Assembly (NCBI RefSeq): GCF_009760405.1
Contig: NZ_WRPP01000001.1
Location: 372,001 to 436,000 of the forward strand
Direction: 5' to 3'
Length of the DNA stretch: 64,000 bases
Source of the DNA: Nocardia terrae
GTDB lineage: Bacteria; Actinomycetota; Actinomycetes; Mycobacteriales; Mycobacteriaceae
The position numbers and the translations under genes are program-made. Shown one piece after another: positions 57,705 through 64,000 of the stretch; positions within the stretch are counted from its first letter, which is position 1, and each line of letters begins with the position of its first letter. The notes beneath the pieces are model-generated. The model saw only the letters and a program-made list of their open reading frames with translations. It was not told where the DNA came from and ran no database searches.

Positions 57705-58626
57705 CGTTGACGCTGTCGTTCCTGTTTCCCTGCGATCGCGGTGGTATCCGCCGCTGGTGTGGCTCGCCGCCGCCATGCTCGCGCTGCTGGTGTTCTCCGC
57801 CGGCGGCATGGTGTTCGACCATCGGGTCATCACCGGACTGCCGGCCTGGGACAAGCCCGCGAAATTCGCACTGTCCGTGATGATCTACGCGGTGACCTGG
57901 GCCTGGCTCATACCGCAGCTGCCCCGGGGGAGCCGGGTGGCGCGGTGGGCCGGGACCACCGCAGCGGCCATGCTGGGCATCGAGATGGCCGCCATCGTCG
58001 TGCAGGTCGTCCGCGGAACCACCAGCCACTTCAATGTGAGTACGCCGTTCGACAGCGCGATCTGGTACCTGATGGGATCGTCCATCGCGGTGGTGTGGGT
58101 GGCCACCTTGGTGATGGGCGTGGTGCTCTTCGGCAATCGCGGGCCGGATCGGGCGCGCGACCTCGGGATCCGGTACGGGACGGTGCTCGCGCTGATCGGG
58201 ATGGCACTGGGATTCCTGATGGTCGGGCCCAAGGCGGGCCAATTCGCCAGGCCGCGAACGATCGTCGGGGCGCACACCGTGGGCCTGCCCGATGGCGGCC
58301 CGGGGCTGCCGCTGCTCGGGTGGAGCACGGCTGGCGGGGATCTGCGGATTCCGCATTTCGTGGGAATGCATGCGCTGCAGCTGATTCCGTTGGCGGTGAT
58401 CGCGCTGGAGCTGCTGTCCCACCGGGTGCCGAGGCTGCGCGACCCGGGTCGGCGGGCAACACTGGTGACCGTTCTGGCCGCGACCTACGCCGCGGTGCTG
58501 GCGGTGGTGACCTGGCAGGCGCTACGCGGCGAATCGGTGATTCATCCCCGGGCGCTGACGCTCACCTCGCTGGCCGTCATCGCCGCGGCGACCGCGGGCG
58601 CGACCACCTGGGCGGTCCGCCGATGA
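57700..58626 (+). CDS. integral membrane protein, eight-helix type
   Basis: A 308-residue membrane protein with about eight helices. Text such as DHRVITGLPAWDKPAKFALSV and GMHALQLIPLAVIALELL recurs in uncharacterised actinobacterial and proteobacterial proteins. A conserved His lies in FVGMHALQ. The ATG at 57700 has no Shine-Dalgarno sequence, which fits a leaderless mRNA. It overlaps the next gene by ATGA, so the two are one unit. Confidence 0.7.
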   Translation: MSVDAVVPVSLRSRWYPPLVWLAAAMLALLVFSAGGMVFDHRVITGLPAWDKPAKFALSVMIYAVTWAWLIPQLPRGSRVARWAGTTAAAMLGIEMAAIVVQVVRGTTSHFNVSTPFDSAIWYLMGSSIAVVWVATLVMGVVLFGNRGPDRARDLGIRYGTVLALIGMALGFLMVGPKAGQFARPRTIVGAHTVGLPDGGPGLPLLGWSTAGGDLRIPHFVGMHALQLIPLAVIALELLSHRVPRLRDPGRRATLVTVLAATYAAVLAVVTWQALRGESVIHPRALTLTSLAVIAAATAGATTWAVRR

Positions 58627-59102
58627 TCTCCACGCTGTTCCACCTGGTCTTCTGGCTGACGGCGCCCTTCTGGGCCGCCATGATCCTCGCCCCGCGCCAT
58701 CGCTGGACCCCGCGGCTGGTCTCCGTGCCCTGGATCGCGGTGCCGCCCTTGCTGATCTATCTCGCGATCATGCTGCCGCACTTCCCCCAGTTCTTCGCCG
58801 CCATGGCCCGCCCCGATCTGACGACCCTGCGCGATATCCTCGGCGGCGACTGGGGGGCCGCCGCGATCTGGGCCCACCTGATCGGCTTCGACCTGTTCAT
58901 CGGCCGCTGGATCTACCTCGACAGCCGCCGCCGAGCGGTGCCCGCCCTGCTCGTCTCGCCCATTCTGTTCGTGACGATCCTGCTCTCCCCGATCGGACTG
59001 CTCTCCTATCTGCTCGTCCGCGAGCTGATTCCGATCGGGGAGCGGGTGCGTGGCAGCTCAGCGCTGGACGAGAACGCGGTCGGCGGGGCGCAACGCCCAT
59101 GA
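58623..59102 (+). CDS. ABA4-like (DUF4281) membrane protein
   Basis: A 159-residue four-helix protein matching the ABA4/DUF4281 family, with APFWAAMILAPRHRWT, GAAAIWAHLIGFDLFIGRWIYLD and LLSPIGLLSYLLVR. Plant ABA4 acts in neoxanthin formation; bacterial members have no known role. ATG 58623 overlaps the stop of the upstream membrane gene, so translation is coupled. Its end overlaps the DoxX remnant on the other strand. Confidence 0.78.
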   Translation: MISTLFHLVFWLTAPFWAAMILAPRHRWTPRLVSVPWIAVPPLLIYLAIMLPHFPQFFAAMARPDLTTLRDILGGDWGAAAIWAHLIGFDLFIGRWIYLDSRRRAVPALLVSPILFVTILLSPIGLLSYLLVRELIPIGERVRGSSALDENAVGGAQRP

Positions 59103-59246
59103 GGCGAGGGCGAGGAGGACGAGGAACCCGGTGACGATGAGGTGCATGGCGTTCGCGCCGTAGTCGTGGCGGGCGGCGTGGGCGATGAAAGCGCCGATGT
59201 TGAAGAAGAAACCGGCGTAGGCCCATTCCTTCAGGCGGGGGACCGG
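59058..59246 (-). pseudogene. DoxX-like family protein, C-terminal remnant
   Basis: The minus strand reads VPRLKEWAYAGFFFNIGAFI, then HAARHDYG and HLIVTGFLVLLALASWALRP before a stop at 59058, which is the C-terminal half of a DoxX-like membrane protein. No start codon or N-terminal half exists upstream; the frame merges into unrelated sequence near 59246. It is a truncated remnant overlapping the end of the ABA4-like gene by 45 bp. Confidence 0.55.
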
Positions 59247-59321
59247 GGATGTGACAGCTACGGAACACAGGGTCCGGCTCGGCCTTGATGGATCGCCTGT
59301 GCGCGCTCTACGCGGCGGCGA

Positions 59322-62300
59322 TCATGGGATGACCGGGTCGGACAGTCCGGTCAGAAACGTCCGCACGTCCTCGGCTTCGGGGACATCCAGTTCCAGGTAG
59401 AGGGTCAGCGCGTGTTCCGCGTGCTCGCGCGCCTCCGCGCGGCGGTCCAGCCGGTGCAGGGCCCGCGCCAGCCGGTCGTGGGCGCGCGCCTGTTCGGGGC
59501 GGTGGCTGTGCTGATCGCCGAGTTCCAGCGCGGTCCGGTGTTCGGCGAGCGCGGCGGCGGGATCGCCCGAGTCGCACAGCGCCACACCCAATCCATTGCG
59601 GGCGGCGGCTTCGTCGGTGGGGCTGCCGAGCGCCCGATACAGTTCGGCGGCGCGCCGGTGGTGGCCGCGCGCGGCGATGTGGTCGCCGTGGCGGGAATCG
59701 ATCGTGCCGAGATAGGTGTGGACCAGGGCCTCGCCGCGATGGTTGCCGAGCTCGCGGTGCAGGGCCAGCGCCCGGTTCAGGTGCGCGCGAGCCAGATCGG
59801 TGTCCCCGGTGTGGTCGAGTGCGGGCCCCAGATTGCCCAGGACGTGCGCCTCGCCGACCCGGTTCCCGTCGGCGCGCGCCAAATCCAGTGCCGCCTCGAA
59901 GTATTCGCGGGCGGCGCGCGGATCGCGCCGCCGCCAGGCGACATTGCCGAGGGTGTTGAGCGCGCGGGCGTGGTCGTAATCGTTGGCGGCGTCGCGGGTC
60001 GCCGTCAGCGCCTGGCGCGACCATTCGTCGGCGGTGTCGTAATCGCCACGCCGCCAGGCGGTCCAGCCGAGGTCGGTCAGCGCCCGGCTGCGGGCCGTGG
60101 CGTCACCGAGCCGGGCCGCGGCGGTCAGCGCGGCGGTGTGGAGTCGCTGCGCCTCGCCGTGGTGGCCGTTGCCGTCGACGTAGGGCCGCAGGGTGGCCGC
60201 CATCCCCACCGCGTGGGCGGGCGAATCGTGGCGTTCCGCCCAGCATCCCGCCGCCACCAGATTGTCGCGCTCGGCATCGAGCCAGGCCGCCGCCGCGGCC
60301 GGACCCGCGAGTGGTTCACGCTCGATGTCGCTGGTAGGCAACGGGTTCCGGTGCCCGCTGGTGTAAGGGAAGAGCAGATCGACGGCGTCGCGCGCGGTGT
60401 GCAGGTAGTGGTCGAGCAGGCGGTGCAGGGCGGCGTCGATGGCTTCGGGCGGCTCGGTGACCGCCGCGGTGGCGCGGGCCTGCTCGCGCAGCAGATCGTG
60501 CAGCGTGTAGCGGCCGGGCTGCCGCTGGGTGATGACGTGGGCGTCGAGCAGTTCCTCGAGCGCGGTCTCGGCGTCGTCGAGCGGACACCCGGCCAGTGCG
60601 CCCGCCGCCGCCGGGCCGATGTCGTGGCCGGGCTGCAGGCCCAGCAGCCGGAACATGCGCTGCGGTTCGGCGGGCAGCTGATCGTAGGAGAGCGCGAACG
60701 CGGCGGCGACTCCCCGGTCGGCCGTGGTCAATTCGGCCAGCCGCCGTCGGTGATCGCGCAGCCGGTCCGCCAGGTAGCCCACGGTCCAGCGCGGGCGGTG
60801 GCTCAGCCGTGCGGCCGCGATCCGCACCGCCAGCGGCAGGAACCCGCACAGCCGCAACACATCCAGCACCGCCGCCGGCTCGGCGGCGGCTCGCGGACCG
60901 ACGATGCGGCCGAACAGCTCGACCGCGTCGCGGGCGGGCAGCATGTCCACCGACAGGGCTCGCGCGCCGTCCAGATCGACCAGACGCCGCCGGCTGGTGA
61001 GGATGACGGTGCTCGGTGAGGAGCCGGGCAGCAGCGGCCGCACCTGCTCGCTGTCGCGGACGTTGTCGAGCACGACCACGACCTTGCGGCGCGCCATCTC
61101 GGCCCGCCACCGGGCCCCGCGCGCGTCCGAGGTCTCCGGGATGCGGTCGTAGGGGAGTCCGAGCTGGTGCAACAGGGTCGCCAGCGCGGCCTCGGCGGTC
61201 ACCGGTTCGGCGCCGGCGGTGTGGGCCTGCAGGTCGACGAACAGCTGGCCGTCCGGGTGACACTCGGCAAGCAGATGCGAAATGCGCACGGCCAGAGCAG
61301 TTTTCCCGGCTCCAGCCATGCCGTCGATCGCGGTGATCACGGTGCCGGGGCGCGAACGTTCCGGCGGAGCCGTCAGCAGGGCCACTTCCGCCTCGCGGCC
61401 GGAGAAGTCCGGGAGGTCGTAGGGCAGGAAGTTCGGAGGCGCGTCATTCGCCGATACCGTGCCATTCGTGGACGCGATACCGGTCGCGGGCGAAGTGCCG
61501 GCTGCGGGCGCAGTGGCGGACGAGGTCGTTTCGGCATTCGCGGGCACGGTGGTGGTCGCGGCGGATGGCGTGGCTGCGGGGCCAGGGGTGGGCGGGCGCA
61601 GGGCCGGATCGTCGCGCAGCACAGCCTGTTCCAGCTCGGTGAAGGCCCGGCCGGGATCCAGGCCCTGCTCCTCGGCCAGCCGGGTGCGGAACCGCCGGGC
61701 CTGCACCAGCGCGTCGGTCTGGCGGCCACTGCGATGCAGCGCCAGCACCAATTGCGCGGAGTTCTTCTCGCGGAACGGGAATGCGCCCACCTGGGCGATC
61801 AGCTCGTCGAGGATGTCCTCGTGCCGTCCGGCGGCCAGTTCGGCGTCCATCAGTTTGTCGAAGGCGACCGAGCGGCGTTCGATCAGGCGGGCGCGTTCGG
61901 CGGGGACGAAATCGGCGTGGATGTCGGCGAGCGGATCCCCGTGCCACAGGGTCAGCGCGGCGCGCAGCCGGTCGATCACCACCCGCGGATCTCCGTCCGC
62001 GGCGGCGACCTCATCGGTGAAGACCTGGAGATCCAGCTGACCGGTCTCGGGCAGTGCCACATAGCCCGCGGGTCTGGTGACCACCACCCCCGGCGCCCCG
62101 GCCGCGCGCAGGGCCCGCCGGATCGCGGCGATCCCCGCATGAATCTGCGACCGTGCCGTCTCGGGGGCGTCCATGCCCCACACCGCGTCGATGAGCCGCT
62201 CGGCACTGCAGACCCGGCCCGCGTTGAGCAGCAGGTACGCCAGGACCGCCCGGTGTCGCGGCGCGGTCGGAACGGATCCGTCCGGGCCGAGGATCTCCAC

Positions 62301-62342
62301 CGGGCCCAGCACCGTGAAACGCACCGACGGCGCCAATCCCAT
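59322..62342 (-). CDS. AfsR/SARP-type regulator with NB-ARC and TPR domains
   Basis: A 1006-residue regulator. The N-terminal OmpR-like winged helix (RFTVLGPVEILGPDG onward) and BTAD domain reach about residue 250. A low-complexity linker rich in Ala/Thr follows, then a NB-ARC/STAND ATPase with Walker A GMAGAGKTALA (Lys347) and Walker B VVVVLDNVRD. A C-terminal TPR array runs from about 700 on. The family activates antibiotic and secondary-metabolite genes. ATG 62342 has GGAGG at 5 nt. It diverges from the PLP enzyme. No biosynthetic cluster is in the window. Confidence 0.9.
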   Translation of the reverse strand: MGLAPSVRFTVLGPVEILGPDGSVPTAPRHRAVLAYLLLNAGRVCSAERLIDAVWGMDAPETARSQIHAGIAAIRRALRAAGAPGVVVTRPAGYVALPETGQLDLQVFTDEVAAADGDPRVVIDRLRAALTLWHGDPLADIHADFVPAERARLIERRSVAFDKLMDAELAAGRHEDILDELIAQVGAFPFREKNSAQLVLALHRSGRQTDALVQARRFRTRLAEEQGLDPGRAFTELEQAVLRDDPALRPPTPGPAATPSAATTTVPANAETTSSATAPAAGTSPATGIASTNGTVSANDAPPNFLPYDLPDFSGREAEVALLTAPPERSRPGTVITAIDGMAGAGKTALAVRISHLLAECHPDGQLFVDLQAHTAGAEPVTAEAALATLLHQLGLPYDRIPETSDARGARWRAEMARRKVVVVLDNVRDSEQVRPLLPGSSPSTVILTSRRRLVDLDGARALSVDMLPARDAVELFGRIVGPRAAAEPAAVLDVLRLCGFLPLAVRIAAARLSHRPRWTVGYLADRLRDHRRRLAELTTADRGVAAAFALSYDQLPAEPQRMFRLLGLQPGHDIGPAAAGALAGCPLDDAETALEELLDAHVITQRQPGRYTLHDLLREQARATAAVTEPPEAIDAALHRLLDHYLHTARDAVDLLFPYTSGHRNPLPTSDIEREPLAGPAAAAAWLDAERDNLVAAGCWAERHDSPAHAVGMAATLRPYVDGNGHHGEAQRLHTAALTAAARLGDATARSRALTDLGWTAWRRGDYDTADEWSRQALTATRDAANDYDHARALNTLGNVAWRRRDPRAAREYFEAALDLARADGNRVGEAHVLGNLGPALDHTGDTDLARAHLNRALALHRELGNHRGEALVHTYLGTIDSRHGDHIAARGHHRRAAELYRALGSPTDEAAARNGLGVALCDSGDPAAALAEHRTALELGDQHSHRPEQARAHDRLARALHRLDRRAEAREHAEHALTLYLELDVPEAEDVRTFLTGLSDPVIP

Positions 62343-62445
62343 CACAACCTCCATCGCCGCGGAGCGGACGCACGGCGAATCTATCAACGCGGCAACCGGT
62401 CCGCTCGCGACCGCGTGTCCGCCCGGGCGGCCCTATGATCAGCCG

Positions 62446-63390
62446 GTGTTGACCCCGACGTATCGCGATGTAGCGCTGGCGAATACGCGAATCCGTACCT
62501 TGACCAGGCCGTTGACCGTGCTGCCCGCGCACGATCTGCTGCCCGGCACCCGGTTGTGGCTGGCGTGCGAGTTCCTCCAGCACACCGGGTCGTTCAAGGC
62601 CCGGGGCGCGGCCAATTTCCTCGCCGAGCTGCACGCGGCGGCCGCGGTGCCGGCCGCGGGCATCTCGGCCTCGACCGGACGCAATGCCGATATCGGATTC
62701 GCGTGGGCCGCGCAGCAGTTCGGGGTCAAGGCCACGGTGTTCCTGGCCCTCGGCACCGCCGCCGCCAAGGTCGAGCGGCTGCGAGCGCTGGGCGCGGAGG
62801 TCCGCCTGACCGGCGCGACCCAGGCCGACGCCGAGGCGGCGGCGCGCGAATTCTGCGCCCGGACAGGCGCGATCGACGCCTACAGCCACGACGAGCAGCC
62901 CGCCTCGGCCGGCGCGGGCACCATCCTGCTCGAACTGCTCGATACCGTCGGCGCCCTCGACACGGTCGTGCTCGCGGTCGGCGCGGGCGGCATGTTCTCC
63001 GGCATCGCCGCGGTCGCCCACGAACACGGCATCCGCGTGGTCGGCGGCGAACCGCAAGGCAGCCAGGCCCTGCACACCGCCCTCGCCCACGGCGGCGTCA
63101 CCGATGTCGACATCGACTCGATCGCCGCCGATTCCCTGGGCGCACCGCGGGTCTCGCCCGCCGCCTTGAACTGGGCCCGGGCCACCGACGCCCACTCCGT
63201 CCTGGTCGGCGACCACGACCTGGTCGCCGCGCGCAGGCTCCTCTGGGACCGCTACCGGCTGGTCGTCGAACACGGATCGGCCACCGGCATAGCCGTTCTC
63301 GCCACCGGCGCCTACCGCCCCGCCCCGGACGAGAACGTCGCCGTCATCCTCTGCGGCGCCAATACCGACCCCGCCGACCTCAGCGGGTGA
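62446..63390 (+). CDS. threonine/serine dehydratase-like PLP enzyme
   Basis: A 314-residue fold-type II PLP enzyme. The cofactor Lys is in HTGSFKARGA, the phosphate loop is VGAGGMFSG, and the substrate loop is STGRN where most dehydratases have SxGNH. It resembles serine/threonine dehydratases but the changed loop may shift the substrate. The GTG start at 62446 fits the family start; a longer frame overlaps the regulator gene. It diverges from the SARP-type regulator and ends 11 bp inside the convergent SGNH gene. Confidence 0.8.
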   Translation: MLTPTYRDVALANTRIRTLTRPLTVLPAHDLLPGTRLWLACEFLQHTGSFKARGAANFLAELHAAAAVPAAGISASTGRNADIGFAWAAQQFGVKATVFLALGTAAAKVERLRALGAEVRLTGATQADAEAAAREFCARTGAIDAYSHDEQPASAGAGTILLELLDTVGALDTVVLAVGAGGMFSGIAAVAHEHGIRVVGGEPQGSQALHTALAHGGVTDVDIDSIAADSLGAPRVSPAALNWARATDAHSVLVGDHDLVAARRLLWDRYRLVVEHGSATGIAVLATGAYRPAPDENVAVILCGANTDPADLSG

Positions 63391-64000
63391 GGTGGGCGTT
63401 GACCTCGGCGGCCACGGCGGTGTCGCCGCGAGGCGTGGGGTGGAAGGGCAGGCCCACCAGGCCCACCCGGGGATCGAGCACAGAGAGCAGCCAGGGATCC
63501 GGGGAGCAGAGGCCGTGGCCCGCGGTGGGGGTGCGGGAGTCGACGAAATCGATCGAAAGAAGCTGGGCGGCATCGCGTTCGGCGTCGTCGAGGCGATTCC
63601 AGAATTCGTTGATCGCGCCGCCGCGCGGCTGGACGTAACGGTAGACGCCCAGCACGTCGAGGCACCAGGTGGCCGAGTTCGCCGGGGCCAGTTCGGGATA
63701 GCCGACGAGTTCGATCCTGGCGTTGGGGGCGTAGTACTTCACGTAGTCGACGACCTTGCGGATGCGGTCGGCGTAGGCGGCCCCGGTGATGCTGTCGGGG
63801 TCGGGCCAGCGGCCCTGGGCGACGGCGTCGGGGTCGCAGCCCTGGCTGGTATTGAACGCGCAGGTCAGCTGGGCGGGGGCGTCGGCGGTGGTGGCCGAGT
63901 CGCGGGGCCACTCGTCATTGGCGCCCAGTTGGATCGCCACCACCTTGGTGCGCGGCCCGAACGCGCCGTTCTTGGTCGCCTTGATCGCCAGCTGCGCGAG
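63380..64000 (-). CDS. SGNH/GDSL-type hydrolase (5' end beyond window)
   Basis: 207 C-terminal residues are visible. Block III is GANDEW, with the conserved Asn, and block V is GLPFHPTPRGD, with the catalytic His. Cys residues in LTCAFNTSQGCD, ATWCLD and GLCSPD suggest disulfides and secretion. The N-terminal block with the nucleophile Ser lies outside the window. The family contains lipases and esterases acting on lipids or cell-wall esters. The end overlaps the PLP enzyme gene by 11 bp. Confidence 0.8.
   Translation of the reverse strand, partial: LAQLAIKATKNGAFGPRTKVVAIQLGANDEWPRDSATTADAPAQLTCAFNTSQGCDPDAVAQGRWPDPDSITGAAYADRIRKVVDYVKYYAPNARIELVGYPELAPANSATWCLDVLGVYRYVQPRGGAINEFWNRLDDAERDAAQLLSIDFVDSRTPTAGHGLCSPDPWLLSVLDPRVGLVGLPFHPTPRGDTAVAAEVNAHLTR

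Overview
The window is about 64 kb of GC-rich actinobacterial chromosome, most likely from Nocardia or a close relative in the Mycobacteriales. This rests on GTG starts and 1-4 bp start/stop overlaps, a polyphosphate glucokinase, a single-chain long-chain acyl-CoA carboxylase of the mycobacterial type, an Rv2864c-like penicillin-binding lipoprotein beside a class A beta-lactamase, LppP/LprE-type lipoproteins, and a two-aptamer glycine riboswitch. No integrase, transposase, phage gene or CRISPR array was seen.

Layout. 0-5 kb: tail of an unknown gene, an alpha/beta hydrolase, a cupin, and a YhgE/Pip-type membrane protein divergent from an AraC-type regulator, with two near-identical operator-like dyads between them. 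5-10.2 kb: a tight operon of glycine-zipper secreted protein, MFS transporter, class II aldolase, PfkB sugar kinase, FAD amine oxidase and SRPBCC protein, probably a catabolic pathway for an unknown amino- or deoxy-sugar-like substrate. 10.2-16.5 kb: ppgK, then a five-gene cassette of vWA protein, PP2C phosphatase, membrane-anchored kinase, two-helix membrane protein and a small protein. The first three form a TerY-P-type phosphorylation triad; the last two share a short IGGDV motif. This is the best candidate for an undescribed system. 16.5-23.5 kb: two tRNA-Lys(CTT) genes of matching sequence bracket the giant carboxylase and two small genes.

23.6-33.9 kb: an L,D-transpeptidase lipoprotein, a secreted Thr-rich protein, a cyclase-family enzyme, an unknown protein with a SHELLEMLGDP motif, a tandem glycine riboswitch in front of a sigma-factor-like gene, decayed TetR and glycosyltransferase remnants, a methyltransferase/MerR divergent pair, a MarR regulator divergent from a membrane protein and SDR, and an ECF41-like sigma factor. 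That sigma factor and the secreted-protein gene after it carry the same promoter motif at the same distance from their start codons. 33.9-44.5 kb: a TPP enzyme with a cyclase-family partner, a beta-lactam-related cluster (class A beta-lactamase, penicillin-binding lipoprotein, two further SxxK hydrolases), a LysR regulator, a thioesterase, a P-loop kinase and a NUDIX hydrolase.

44.5-57 kb: a LysR regulator, a formate/nitrite-type channel, an adenosine-specific kinase, an LctP lactate permease, a phosphoesterase, and an amino-acid catabolic block (permease, Leu/Val/Phe dehydrogenase, fused indolepyruvate:ferredoxin oxidoreductase, Lrp regulator). In that block the permease imports an amino acid, the dehydrogenase gives the 2-oxo acid, the oxidoreductase gives the acyl-CoA, and Lrp probably senses the amino acid. 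57-64 kb: a lipoprotein, two overlapping membrane-protein genes with an operator-like palindrome across the first start codon, a DoxX-family remnant, a large SARP-NB-ARC-TPR regulator divergent from a serine/threonine dehydratase-like enzyme, and the C-terminal part of an SGNH hydrolase cut by the window edge.
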